Below are positions 27,951 to 39,484 of a stretch of DNA of 64,000 nucleotides, piece after piece. The notes beneath the pieces were generated by a model. It saw nothing but the letters and a program-made list of their open reading frames with translations, was not told the origin of the DNA and ran no database searches. The stretch's first letter is position 1; the number at the start of each line of letters is the position of its first letter. Origin of the DNA: Alloyangia pacifica (GTDB lineage: Bacteria > Pseudomonadota > Alphaproteobacteria > Rhodobacterales > Rhodobacteraceae); NCBI RefSeq assembly GCF_020524285.1, contig NZ_JAIVKX010000001.1, forward strand, positions 62,001 to 126,000, written 5' to 3'. The translations under genes were made by a program, and so were the position numbers.

Positions 27951-28012
27951 GGGGGCGCTGCCCCCGCCGCGCAGGCGCGCGGCTCCCCCGGCGGATTTCG
28001 AAAGAGAAGAAG
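27951..28012 (+). repeat. Composite intergenic repeat, copy A (complete)
   Basis: A GC hairpin with arms GGGGGC/GCCCCC (27951-27965) is followed, after about 25 bases, by the box GGCGGATTTCGAAAGAGAAG and AAGC (27989-28012). It lies in the divergent gap between the binding-protein gene (minus) and fabD (plus). It has the same architecture as copies at 33852, 54519 (inverted) and partial copies at 51291 and 54469. Confidence 0.6.
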
Positions 28013-28109
28013 CCCATGTGCCGGCACGCCGGGGGCGTTGCGCGAGCGGGCGCTTGGCGGTAGGACTGCGCGCCAAAACCCGATTGCGCGAGCCTTAGGA
28101 GAGACGATC

Positions 28110-29045
28110 ATGACGCGAGCCTTCATTTTCCCCGGACAGGGGGCGCAGACCATCGGCATGGGCAAGGCGCTGGCCGAGGCCTACCCGGCGGCGAAAGCCG
28201 TGTTCGACGAGGTGGACGCGGCGCTGGGCGAGAGCCTTTCTTCGCTGATCTGGGAGGGCGACATCGAGACGCTCACCCTGACCCAGAACGCCCAGCCGGC
28301 GCTGATGGCGACCTCGCTGGCCGCCATGCGCGCGCTCGAGGCCGAGGGCATCGAGATCGGCGCGGCGAGCTTCGTCGCAGGTCACTCGCTGGGCGAATAC
28401 TCGGCGCTGACCGCTGCCGGCGCGCTGAGCGTCGGCGATGCGGCCAAGCTGCTGCGCACCCGTGGCAAGGCCATGCAGCAGGCGGTGCCGGTGGGCGAGG
28501 GCGCCATGGCGGCGCTGCTCGGCCTCGACCTGGCGACCGCCCGTGCCGTGGCCGAAGAGGCCGCGCAGGGCGAGGTTTGCGCCGCGGCCAACGACAACGA
28601 CCCGTCGCAGGTGGTGATCTCGGGCAGCAAGGCCGCGGTCGAGCGCGCGCTCGACATCGCCAAGGAGAAGGGCGCCAAGCGCGCGCTGCTGCTGCCGGTG
28701 AGCGCGCCCTTCCATTGCGCCCTGATGGCCCCCGCCGCAGAGGTCATGGCCGGCGCGCTGGCCGAGGTCGAGATCAAGGCGCCGAGCGTGCCGCTGGTCG
28801 CCAACGTGATCGCCGGGTCCGTGACCGACCCCGCCCGCATCCGCGAGCTGCTGGTCGAGCAGGTGACCGGCTCGGTGCGCTGGCGCGAGTCGGTGGAATA
28901 CATGGTGGCGCAGGGCGTCACCGAGTTCTGGGAAATCGGCGCGGGCAAGGCGCTCTCGGGCATGGTCAAGCGCATCGAGCGCAGCGCCGCCCTGCGCAAC
29001 GTGGGCGCCCCCGACGATGTGAAGGCCGCGCTCGAGGCGGTCTGA
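28110..29045 (+). CDS. fabD: Malonyl-CoA:ACP transacylase FabD
   Basis: 311 residues, cytosolic; transfers malonyl from CoA to acyl carrier protein for fatty-acid elongation. The N-terminus AFIFPGQGAQTIGMGKALAE and nucleophile elbow GHSLGEYSAL (Ser93) are diagnostic, and LPVSAPFHCALM carries the catalytic His. ATG at 28110 gives normal length; the very long open frame upstream is GC-rich noise. It is transcribed alone here, with a strong terminator 30 bp downstream, rather than with fabG/acpP. Confidence 0.95.
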   Translation: MTRAFIFPGQGAQTIGMGKALAEAYPAAKAVFDEVDAALGESLSSLIWEGDIETLTLTQNAQPALMATSLAAMRALEAEGIEIGAASFVAGHSLGEYSALTAAGALSVGDAAKLLRTRGKAMQQAVPVGEGAMAALLGLDLATARAVAEEAAQGEVCAAANDNDPSQVVISGSKAAVERALDIAKEKGAKRALLLPVSAPFHCALMAPAAEVMAGALAEVEIKAPSVPLVANVIAGSVTDPARIRELLVEQVTGSVRWRESVEYMVAQGVTEFWEIGAGKALSGMVKRIERSAALRNVGAPDDVKAALEAV

Positions 29046-29075
29046 GCGGCCTCGTCGTCATGCATTCTGAAAAGG

Positions 29076-29108
29076 GGGCGGCGCCGAAAGGTGCCGCCCT
29101 TCGTGTTT
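29076..29108 (+). terminator. Rho-independent terminator after fabD
   Basis: GGGCGGCGCC (29076-29085) pairs with GGTGCCGCCC (29090-29099) through one G-U pair around a GAAA tetraloop, followed by TTCGTGTTT. The roughly 150 bases from here to the TPP riboswitch hold no gene I can support and presumably contain the thiC promoter. Confidence 0.8.
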
Positions 29109-29257
29109 CCGGGAGGGCCGAGCCCTGCGGTCTGCGTGGTTCGGAGCGAGCCCGGCAACCTTTTCATCTTTCGGGTGATACCCGGTTGGGCCGTGCCGTC
29201 CTCCGAGGGCCGAGCCCGGACCCCACCTTGACGCCCCGACCGACTCGCCGCAGGGTG

Positions 29258-32139
<2,882 letters not shown>

Positions 32140-32143
<4 letters not shown>

Positions 32144-32769
32144 AGCGTTTCGACCTTTCGGTCTACCTGGTGCTCGATCCCGGCCTCTGCGCCGGGATCG
32201 GCATGGTCGAGACGGCGCGGCAGGCGGTGGCAGGTGGCGCGACGATAGTGCAGCTCCGCGACAAGGACGCAGATTCGGCGCGGATGATCGAGACCGGACG
32301 GGCGCTGAAGGCGGCGCTGGCGGGCTCGGGCGCGCTGCTGATCGTCAACGACGATGTCGAGGCCGCGCGGGTGATCGGTGCGGATGGGCTGCATGTGGGG
32401 CAGGGCGACATGACCCCCGCCGAAGCGCGCGCATTGGTCGGCCCGGAGATGCTGCTCGGGCTCTCAGTGGAGAGCGCCGCGTTGGCGCGGGCGGCCGATC
32501 CCGCGATTGTCGACTATGTCGGCGCAGGGCCGGTCTTTGCCACGCCCACCAAGCCCGACCACAAGCAGCCGGTGGGCTGGGAGGGGCTCGCGGCACAGGT
32601 GGCGGCGAGCCTGGTGCCCGCAGTGGCCATCGGCGGGCTCAAGGCGCATCACGCGGCGCAGGCCAAGGCCGCGGGGGCGCAGGGCGTCGCCGTGGTCTCG
32701 GCGATCTGCGGCCAGCGCGACCCCGCGCTAGCGGCGCGGGAGATTGCCCGCGCCTGGGGCGCCGCCTAG
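32140..32769 (+). CDS. thiE: Thiamine-phosphate synthase ThiE
   Basis: 209-residue TIM-barrel enzyme joining HMP-PP and thiazole phosphate. Landmarks are IVQLRDKDADSARMI, LLIVNDDVEAARVIGADGLH, VGQGDM, VDYVGAGPVFATPTKPDH and VAIGGL. ATG at 32140 overlaps the thiM stop. Its TAG stop lies in the CTAG that also contains the convergent thiD stop. Confidence 0.94.
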
Positions 32770-33596
32770 GCCCAGATCCCGTGAAAATGGTGCAGCGGCC
32801 CGTGGCCGCCGCCCACCTCCAACTGGTCCGAAGCCTTGAGCGCGCCTTGCAGGTAGCGTTTCGCCTCGGCCACTGCCTCGGGCAGCGCCGTGCGTGGCAG
32901 CAGCGCGGCGATGGCGGCGGAGAGCGTGCAGCCGGTGCCGTGGTCGTTCTTCGTGGCGATGCGTGGCGCGCTGTAGCTGCGGGTGGCGCCCTGCCACCAC
33001 AGCAGGTCGGTGCTCTCGGGGCTGCCCGACAGGTGCCCGCCCTTGAGCAGCACCGCCTCGGGCCCCATGGCGGAGAGCGCGGGCAGTTCCGCGGCCATCT
33101 CCTCGGCGGTCCAGTCGTCGCCGCGCTCGAGCAGAACGGCGGCTTCGGGCAGGTTGGGGGTGATGAGCGTCGCCAGCGGCACCAGCTCCTCGCGCAGCGC
33201 TGCCACCGCCTCGGGGTCGAGCAGCGCGTCGCCGCTCTTGGCCACCATCACCGGGTCGAAGACGATGTTCCGCGGGCCATGCGCCCGCAGGCGGTCCGCC
33301 ACGGCGCGGATGATGCCCGCGTTGGCGACCATGCCGATCTTCACCGCGTCGACCCGCACGTCGTCGAACACCGCGTCGATCTGCGCCGCGACGAACGCCG
33401 GCGCCAGCGCCTCGACCGCCCGCACGCCTTGGGTGTTCTGCGCGACCACGGCGGTGATGACGCTCATGCCGTAGGCGCGGTGGGCGGAAAAGGTCTTGAG
33501 ATCGGCCTGTATCCCGGCGCCGCCCGAGGGATCGGTGCCGGCGATGGTAAGCAGGTTGGGGATGCGCGCACGCGGCGCAGAGGCGGGGGTGTTCAA
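32766..33596 (-). CDS. thiD: Hydroxymethylpyrimidine/phosphomethylpyrimidine kinase ThiD
   Basis: 276 residues; makes HMP-PP, the ThiE substrate. Landmarks are LLTIAGTDPSGGAGIQADLK, GMSVITAVVAQNTQGV, FDPVMVAKSGDALL, LITPNLPEA and the late KNDHGTGCTLSAAIAA. No ATG is available near the N-terminus. TTG at 33596 has GGAGG eight bases upstream, so it is preferred over an in-frame TTG at 33611. It is convergent with thiE, sharing CTAG at 32766-32769, and has its own TPP riboswitch upstream. Confidence 0.93.
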   Translation of the reverse strand: MNTPASAPRARIPNLLTIAGTDPSGGAGIQADLKTFSAHRAYGMSVITAVVAQNTQGVRAVEALAPAFVAAQIDAVFDDVRVDAVKIGMVANAGIIRAVADRLRAHGPRNIVFDPVMVAKSGDALLDPEAVAALREELVPLATLITPNLPEAAVLLERGDDWTAEEMAAELPALSAMGPEAVLLKGGHLSGSPESTDLLWWQGATRSYSAPRIATKNDHGTGCTLSAAIAALLPRTALPEAVAEAKRYLQGALKASDQLEVGGGHGPLHHFHGIWA

Positions 33597-33639
33597 GGGC
33601 TCGGCCTCCAAAATGAGGCCGGCGAGGGCATGCGGTCAG

Positions 33640-33758
33640 CTCCACCTGTCCCTTCGCCGGCATGACCCGGATCAGGTTCGAAGGGTCACTGCGCCGCATC
33701 GATGCCAGCAGTATCTCAGCCCCTTGCCGGGACCCCCCTAGGTGAGGGGCACCCTAGC
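33640..33758 (-). promoter_or_regulatory. TPP riboswitch upstream of thiD
   Basis: Read on the minus strand, GGGGGGTCCC, GGGGCTGAGAT, CAGTGACCC, GAACCTGATCCGGGTCATGC and GGCGAAGGGA occur in thi-box order. The aptamer ends only about 40 bases before the thiD Shine-Dalgarno (33605-33609), which suits translational control. Outer limits are approximate. Confidence 0.92.
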
Positions 33759-33851
33759 AGACGGGCCGGCGAGGGAAAGGGGGAGGCGGGTTTTCGGGCG
33801 AGGCATCGCCCGCGCAGCGAAAGGCCGGGGCACGGCCCGGAGAGAGGAGAG

Positions 33852-33900
33852 CCGGGGGCGCTGCCCCCGGACCCCCGGGATATTTGACCCTAGAAGAAGC
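33852..33900 (+). repeat. Composite intergenic repeat, copy B (complete)
   Basis: Hairpin GGGGGC...GCCCCC (33854-33868), then ACCCCCGGGATATTTG and AGAAGAAGC (to 33900). It lies in the gap between the thiD leader and the dipeptidase gene (both minus), in opposite orientation to both genes. The rest of the 33759-33917 gap shows no gene. Confidence 0.6.
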
Positions 33901-33917
33901 GGGCCCTCAGCCGCGCC

Positions 33918-34976
33918 TTACGCGCCCCAGGTCTTGCGCAGAACGCGCAGCCAGTTGCCGTGGCAGAGCTTTTCCACCAGCGCCGCGTCGTAGCCATGGG
34001 CGGTCATCGCGGCGCGCAGGTTGGGCAGGCCGGCGATGTCGGTGATCCCCTCGGGCACGGTCGCGCCGTCGAAGTCCGAGCCGAAGCCGACGCGGTCCTC
34101 GCCCAGGGTCTCGATCAGGTGATCGAAGTGCCGCAGCACCACGTCGAGGCTGCAGGAGGGATCCATCCGCCCGTCGGGACGCAGGAAGGCCGAGGCGAAG
34201 TTGACGCCCACCATGCCGTCACTCTCGGCGATCATCGCCAGTTGCCGGTCGGTGAGGTTGCGGGCGTGGGTGGTCACCGTGTGGGCATTGGAATGGGTGG
34301 CGACCAGCGGCGCGTCGCTGAGCTTGGCGACGTCGTCGACGCCCTTCTCGTTGAGGTGCGAGAGGTCGATCATCACCTTGAGCGCGTTGCATTCCCGGAC
34401 CAGCCGCTTGCCGGCCTCGGTCAGCCCGGCGCCGGTGTCCGGCGTCGAGGGATAGCGGAAGGGCACGCCGTGGCCGAAGATCGTCGGGCGCGACCAGACC
34501 GGGCCCAGAGAGCGCAGCCCGCGGGCGTGCAGCGCGTGCAGCTCCTCGAGGTCGGGGCCGATCGCCTCGGCGCCCTCGAGGTGCAGCACCGCCGCCATCT
34601 TCGGCCCGCCGAGCGCCGCCTCGATCTCGGCCGCGGTGGTGCAGGGGGTGATGGCGCCCGCCTCCGTCAGCGCCTCGAAGGCCTCGACGCCGCGCCATGT
34701 GGTCGCCAGGGCCTCGGGCTGGGGGACCATCTCGGGCAGCGGCAGGTCGTATTCCGGGCGGCTCATCGCCTCCATGTCGTCGCCGGACTTGGCCGGGCTC
34801 GGCACGAAGATGGCGAAGAAGCCGCCGCCGAAGCCGCCGGTCTGCGCGCGCGGCAGGTCGATGTGGCCGCTGCCGAGGCCGTTGGTCACGCCGCTCGCGG
34901 TGACCGCGCCACCCAGCAGGCGCAGCAGGAGATCGTTGTGGCCGTCGAAGATGGGCGGGGTGGTGGCGAGCGTCAT
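33918..34976 (-). CDS. Membrane dipeptidase (renal dipeptidase, M19 family)
   Basis: 352 residues. The M19 zinc motif IFDGHNDLLLRLL (HxD) is at the N-terminus. HLEGAEAIGPDLEELHAL carries the bridging Glu, IDLSHLNEKGVDDV and VATHSNAHTV supply further ligands, and GFGSDFDGATVPEGI is near the C-terminus. M19 enzymes hydrolyse dipeptides, including D-amino-acid-containing ones. No signal peptide is visible, so it is probably cytoplasmic. A multi-helix membrane protein gene lies 30 bp upstream on the same strand and may import its substrate. Confidence 0.92.
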   Translation of the reverse strand: MTLATTPPIFDGHNDLLLRLLGGAVTASGVTNGLGSGHIDLPRAQTGGFGGGFFAIFVPSPAKSGDDMEAMSRPEYDLPLPEMVPQPEALATTWRGVEAFEALTEAGAITPCTTAAEIEAALGGPKMAAVLHLEGAEAIGPDLEELHALHARGLRSLGPVWSRPTIFGHGVPFRYPSTPDTGAGLTEAGKRLVRECNALKVMIDLSHLNEKGVDDVAKLSDAPLVATHSNAHTVTTHARNLTDRQLAMIAESDGMVGVNFASAFLRPDGRMDPSCSLDVVLRHFDHLIETLGEDRVGFGSDFDGATVPEGITDIAGLPNLRAAMTAHGYDAALVEKLCHGNWLRVLRKTWGA

Positions 34977-35006
34977 GAGCGGTCTTTCATTGGTGAGCGG
35001 GAAGGG

Positions 35007-36416
35007 TCAGAGCAGCAGGTAGCCCAGGACTAGCACCCAGGCCGACAGCAGCAGGAGCATGCACAGCATGTAGCCGCCGTTCCAGCGCAGACCGACGTGG
35101 CGGGCGCTGACGTTGCCGAAACTGCCGGTGAGCAGCGTCGTGGCGGTGAAGGGTGAGCTGATGCCGCCGAGCGCCCAGCCCGCGGTGATCGACACCACCA
35201 CGGCCTCGGGCGCGACTCCGAGCTGGTCCGCATGCGGCACCAGTGGTGCGATCAGCGTGACCGCGAGGATCGGGTTCATGCCGAGCTGGCCGAGCAGCGG
35301 GATGATCCAGACGAAGCTGACCATCACCAGCGCGGGCGGCAGGTCCTCGGGGTGGAAGCCCGAGGCCTTGACCAGCGGCGCCAGCAGCGGCGCGCCGACG
35401 GTGCCGATGAAGCCGGCCATCATCAGCAGCGTGACCTCGCCGCGGTAGGAGGGCAGCTCGTGAAAGACGAACTCGGCGGCGCGGGTGCGCAGCGGGGCAT
35501 TGCCCTCGCGCCTCTGCAGCAGCACCCAGACCGCGGCCATGAGCGGCACCACCAGCAGCACGATGGCGATGATCCGCAGCCCGGTGAGCGATTGCAGGAT
35601 CAGCACCGAGACCACCAGCAGGCCGAGCAGCACCAGCAGCGGCGTCATCAGCGCCCAGCTGCCCTCGGGCGCGGCGCGCGGCGTCAGCGGCTGCGAGAGC
35701 TTCGGCTTGAACAGCGTGTCCAGCGCCCAGCCCGCCAGGGTGATCAGCGCCGAGGTGCCGAGCGCGGGCAGCACCACCGAGCCCCAGCTTGTGCCGGGGA
35801 TCAGCGAGGTGGTGATGGCGACGGAGAAGGACATCGGCGACCAGGGCAGCGAAGCGACGAAGCCGCGCTGGATCGCCAGCAGCATGCGGCGCGTGCGATG
35901 GGCGCGGATCTCGGCGTCGGGCTCGTCCTGCGCGGCGGCGGTGGCGAGGCTGCCGAGCAGCGCGATGGCGCCGTAGTTGAGCAGCAGCGCAAAGGCCTGC
36001 CCGCCAAGCGTCAGGGCCAGGTAGCGCCGCCCCGGCGGCTGCAGGGCAAGGAAATTCCCGGCGGCGCGGATCGAGCGCGCCTGCTGCGCGGCGCTGCGCA
36101 GCGTGGCCAGCGCGGCGAAGAAGGCGGCGATGAAGGCGGCGGAGTGAAAGGCCTTGAGCAGCACCGTCTGCCAGTCTTCCACGCGCCAGGCCAGCGCGAG
36201 GCCGAGCAGCACCGCCGTGACGACGAAGAGTCGCCGTCCGGGGGCGACCTGCAGCGTCAGCAGGCCGACGAGCAGCGTCACCGCTGGTACGACCAGCCAG
36301 TCGAGAGGACCGGAAAGGTGCCATTCCTGCACGATCACGAGGCAGGTGATCAGCACCATCAGAAGGCCGGTCAGGCGCGTGAGGGGGGTCGGTGTCACGG
36401 GTGGGGTCGTGGGCAC
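35007..36416 (-). CDS. Multi-spanning membrane protein, possible transporter (unassigned)
   Basis: About 469 residues with roughly ten to twelve hydrophobic segments, among them [30 protein letters not shown] and [16 protein letters not shown] at the C-terminus. Loops hold [11 protein letters not shown] and the Gly/Ser/Thr-rich [17 protein letters not shown], reminiscent of re-entrant hairpins of ion-transporter-superfamily carriers, but I cannot name the family. The start is uncertain: GTG at 36416 is used, and an in-frame TTG at 36482 would add 22 residues. It precedes the dipeptidase gene by 30 bp, probably in one operon. A role in dipeptide or organic-anion transport is only inference. 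Confidence 0.6.
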   Translation of the reverse strand: MPTTPPVTPTPLTRLTGLLMVLITCLVIVQEWHLSGPLDWLVVPAVTLLVGLLTLQVAPGRRLFVVTAVLLGLALAWRVEDWQTVLLKAFHSAAFIAAFFAALATLRSAAQQARSIRAAGNFLALQPPGRRYLALTLGGQAFALLLNYGAIALLGSLATAAAQDEPDAEIRAHRTRRMLLAIQRGFVASLPWSPMSFSVAITTSLIPGTSWGSVVLPALGTSALITLAGWALDTLFKPKLSQPLTPRAAPEGSWALMTPLLVLLGLLVVSVLILQSLTGLRIIAIVLLVVPLMAAVWVLLQRREGNAPLRTRAAEFVFHELPSYRGEVTLLMMAGFIGTVGAPLLAPLVKASGFHPEDLPPALVMVSFVWIIPLLGQLGMNPILAVTLIAPLVPHADQLGVAPEAVVVSITAGWALGGISSPFTATTLLTGSFGNVSARHVGLRWNGGYMLCMLLLLSAWVLVLGYLLL

Positions 36417-36602
36417 GGTGCGGTTTCCAGTCTCGTGCGGGCTTTTGTACGGACATAGACCATCCTTGCCGGGCGAGGGCAATGCCCCGGCGTCAGTCTT
36501 CTTGTGCCGGATTGCCCCTGGGGCAGGCGTGGATCGCCGCGTTCCGCGGGAAAATCAGGCGCATCGCCGGGGCAAAGGTCCGGATTTGAGTGTCCCGCCT
36601 GC

Positions 36603-36631
36603 CTGTCACGAAAGCTTCACCGAAATGACAC
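36603..36631 (+). promoter_or_regulatory. Pho-box-like repeats upstream of phnC
   Basis: Three 7-base half-sites at 11-base spacing: CTGTCAC (36603-36609), GCTTCAC (36614-36620) and ATGACAC (36625-36631). The first two match the 7-4-7 layout of a PhoB box. Phosphate-starvation control is expected for phosphonate uptake genes. The site is about 75-100 bp before phnC. Confidence 0.6.
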
Positions 36632-36705
36632 GCAACCGAATCCGGGACGTCACAGCCTCGCAACGGTTCGGGGCGAGAAGCCGCCTCGGACAGTCTGGGG
36701 GAACC

Positions 36706-37524
36706 ATGCTCACCGTCGAGAACCTGACGAAGCGCTTCGGCGCAAATACCGCCGTGGACAACGCGAGCTTCACGGTCGACCGCCCGATGATGATCGGCAT
36801 TATCGGACGCTCCGGCGCCGGCAAGTCGACCTTCCTGCGGATGATGAACCGCCTCACCGATGCCACCGAGGGAAAGCTCGTCTTCGAGGGCCGTGACGTG
36901 CTGCAGCTCAAGGGCTCCGAGAAGCGCCTGTGGCAGTCCGACTGCGCGATGATCTTCCAGCAGTTCAACCTCGTGCCGCGCATGGACGTGGTGTCGAACG
37001 TGCTGCACGGCACGCTGGCCAGGCGCAATTCGCTGGCCACGATGTTCAACCTCTACCCGCGCGAGGATATCCATCGCGCCATCGACATTCTCGAGCGGCT
37101 CGGCATCGCGGCCCATGCGGCCAAGCGCGCCGAGGCGCTCTCGGGCGGCCAGCAGCAGCGCGTCGCCATCGCCCGCGCGCTGATGCAGAACCCCAAGGTG
37201 GTGCTGGCCGACGAGCCGATCGCCTCGCTCGATCCGATGAACGCCCAGCTGGTGATGGACGACCTGCGCCGCATCCACGACGAGGACGGCCGCATGGTCA
37301 TCGCCAACCTGCACACGCTGGATACGGCGCGGCGCTACTGCGACCGGGTCATCGGCATGCGCGACGGGCGCATCGTCTTCGACGGCACCCCGGCGCAGCT
37401 GACCACCGGCGTGGCGCGCGACATCTACGGGGCCGGCGCCGGTTTTTCGGAGAACGCCACCTCCACCGAGATCCGCGACCCGGTGGTCGCGGCGGAAATT
37501 CGGGCTGCGGAAGTCGCGGTCTGA
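36706..37524 (+). CDS. phnC: Phosphonate ABC transporter ATP-binding protein PhnC
   Basis: 272 residues. Walker A is GRSGAGKST, the Q-loop [20 protein letters not shown] is characteristic of PhnC, the signature is LSGGQQQRV, and Walker B is [16 protein letters not shown] at 36706 starts the family N-terminus [11 protein letters not shown]. It is the first gene of phnCDE1E2, behind Pho-box-like repeats and divergent from the membrane-protein/dipeptidase genes. Confidence 0.93.
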   Translation: MLTVENLTKRFGANTAVDNASFTVDRPMMIGIIGRSGAGKSTFLRMMNRLTDATEGKLVFEGRDVLQLKGSEKRLWQSDCAMIFQQFNLVPRMDVVSNVLHGTLARRNSLATMFNLYPREDIHRAIDILERLGIAAHAAKRAEALSGGQQQRVAIARALMQNPKVVLADEPIASLDPMNAQLVMDDLRRIHDEDGRMVIANLHTLDTARRYCDRVIGMRDGRIVFDGTPAQLTTGVARDIYGAGAGFSENATSTEIRDPVVAAEIRAAEVAV

Positions 37525-37574
37525 TCACCCGGGCCCATCGGGACGGGCCCAACTCCTTACATGAGGGACAGAAG

Positions 37575-38474
37575 ATGAAGAAACTGATCGCAGCCGCTCT
37601 GGCCAGCACCGTGCTCGTGGGCGCCGCCCAGGCACAGGAGATCACCGAGTTCCGCCTCGGCATCCTCGGCGGCGAGAACGCCCAGGACCGCATGACCTCG
37701 AACCAGTGCTTCGCCGACAAGATCGCCGAAGCCCTCGGGGTCGAGGTGAAGGTCTTCACCCCGGCCGACTACAACGGCGTGATGCAGGGCCTGCTCGGCG
37801 GCACCATCGACGCGGCCTGGATGGGCGCCTCCTCATACGCCGGCACCTATATCGCCGACCCCGAGGCGGTCGAGCCGGTGCTGGTCAAGCAGAACCTCGA
37901 CGGCTCCATCGGCTATTACTCGATCGGGTTTGCCCGCGCCGACAGCGGCATCACCACGCTCGACGACCTGCAGGGCAAGAAGTTCGGCTTCGGGGATCCG
38001 AACTCGACCTCGGGCTACCTGATCCCCTCGATCGAGATCGCGGCGGCCGGCTACGACATGACCCCGGGCAGCTATTTCGGCGACGTCGTGTTCACCGGCG
38101 GCCACGAGCAGACCATCGTGGCGGTGAACAACGGGGACGTCGACGGCGGCGTGACCTGGGCCGACGGCCAGGGCAACTGGGAAGACGGCTACAACTCGGG
38201 CGCGCTGCGCAAGGCCGTGGACGCAGGCCTCGTCGACATGAACGAGCTGGTGCAGATCTGGCAGTCGAACATCATCCCCGAGGGTCCCTTCGTGCTCCGC
38301 AAGGCGCTGCCGCAGGACGTCAAGGATGCCGTCACCGAACTGACCGCCAACCTCTGGGAAGAAGACTCCGAGTGCGCCTACGGCGTGGCGGCGGGCGATG
38401 CCAAGGACTTCATCCCGGTGACCCACGCCGAGTACGAGTCGATCGTCGCGGCCCGCCGCTCGAAGATCAACTGA
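37575..38474 (+). CDS. phnD: Phosphonate-binding periplasmic protein PhnD
   Basis: 299 residues. The signal peptide MKKLIAAALASTVLVGAAQA is followed by FRLGILGGENAQDRM, VKVFTPADYNGVMQGLLGG, AWMGASSYAG and GFGDPNSTSGYLIPS, the PhnD pattern whose Ser/Thr residues contact the phosphonate. A hairpin follows, and phnE1 begins 142 bp later. It delivers alkyl- or aminoalkylphosphonates to PhnE1E2. Confidence 0.94.
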   Translation: MKKLIAAALASTVLVGAAQAQEITEFRLGILGGENAQDRMTSNQCFADKIAEALGVEVKVFTPADYNGVMQGLLGGTIDAAWMGASSYAGTYIADPEAVEPVLVKQNLDGSIGYYSIGFARADSGITTLDDLQGKKFGFGDPNSTSGYLIPSIEIAAAGYDMTPGSYFGDVVFTGGHEQTIVAVNNGDVDGGVTWADGQGNWEDGYNSGALRKAVDAGLVDMNELVQIWQSNIIPEGPFVLRKALPQDVKDAVTELTANLWEEDSECAYGVAAGDAKDFIPVTHAEYESIVAARRSKIN

Positions 38475-38488
38475 TCGCAAGACCCTGG

Positions 38489-38522
38489 GGGACCCCGCCG
38501 CCGCTCGGGGTCCCTTTCGGTT
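38489..38522 (+). terminator. Hairpin after phnD (attenuator-like)
   Basis: A 9-bp perfect stem GGGACCCCG / CGGGGTCCC (38489-38497 with 38506-38514) is followed by TTTCGGTT. It is probably a partial terminator that lets phnD be expressed above phnE1/E2. Confidence 0.6.
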
Positions 38523-38616
38523 TCCCGCCCGAGCTTGCTTCGGGACACACCCATCAGAAATTCCCGCCTGACCGGGCCGCGGCCGCGGCCCGCTCAGCGC
38601 GCCGCAGGACCCGCCG

Positions 38617-39483
38617 ATGACCCAGACCCCAGACGCCCCCCACGATCCGCGCGGCCATTACCTGGCCCTGATGGCGCAGAGGCGCCTCTACGGCGGGCTG
38701 ACCCTCGCGATCTTCGCGCTGCTGATGATCTCCGGCTTCATGCTGGCCGACTCGCGCAACGCCGGCGGCTTCTGGAGCGGCCTGCCGCAGGTCTTCGACT
38801 TCCCGGCCGACGTGATCGCCGACACGCTGCCCAAGCTCGACCGGCTGCCCGGCCACCTGCTGCGCTATTTCCCGGCGCTGGTCGAGACGATCAACATCGC
38901 CGCGGTCTCGACCCTGCTGGGCGCCGCCGGGGCGATCGTGCTCTCGCTGCTGTCGACCCGGGGGCTGGCGCGCTGGCCGCGGCTGATCACGGTCTTCCGC
39001 CGCCTGATGGACATCCTGCGCGCGGTGCCCGAGATCGTCGTGGCGCTGGTGCTGATCTTCGTGCTGGGCGGCGGGCCGGTGCCCGCCATGCTGGCCATCG
39101 CGCTGCACACCGCCGGGGCGCTCGGCAAGCTCTTCTCCGAGGTCAACGAGAACGCCGACCTCAAGCCCGTCGAAGGGCTTTCCTCGGTCGGCGCCACCTG
39201 GCTGCAGCGCATGTGGCTGGGCGTGGTGCCGCAGGTCTCGCCCAACTACTTCAGCTACGCGCTGCTGCGCTTCGAGATCAATATCCGTGCCTCGGCGATC
39301 CTCGGCTTCGTCGGCGCAGGGGGCATCGGCTACGAGCTGCGCAACGCCATGGCCTGGGGCAAGGGCCGCTTCGACGAGGCGGCGGCGATCTTCCTGCTGC
39401 TTTTCCTGACCATCGTCGTCTTCGATCAGCTTTCGAGCCATGTGCGCAACGCCATGATCTCGTCCAAGAAAGGAGGCCAGTGA
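38617..39483 (+). CDS. phnE: Phosphonate ABC transporter permease PhnE (first)
   Basis: 288 residues with about six membrane helices (for example LAIFALLMISGFML near the N-terminus). The permease coupling region reads [20 protein letters not shown], and the family segment RASAILGFVGAGGIGYEL is near the C-terminus. The stop is followed one base later by the second phnE, whose product is its dimer partner. Confidence 0.92.
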   Translation: MTQTPDAPHDPRGHYLALMAQRRLYGGLTLAIFALLMISGFMLADSRNAGGFWSGLPQVFDFPADVIADTLPKLDRLPGHLLRYFPALVETINIAAVSTLLGAAGAIVLSLLSTRGLARWPRLITVFRRLMDILRAVPEIVVALVLIFVLGGGPVPAMLAIALHTAGALGKLFSEVNENADLKPVEGLSSVGATWLQRMWLGVVPQVSPNYFSYALLRFEINIRASAILGFVGAGGIGYELRNAMAWGKGRFDEAAAIFLLLFLTIVVFDQLSSHVRNAMISSKKGGQ

Positions 39484-39484
39484 G

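Noticed and set aside
26760-28109. Upstream in-frame extension of fabD by 450 codons
   Set aside because: It crosses the opposite-strand binding-protein gene and lacks any motif; FabD has normal length from ATG 28110.
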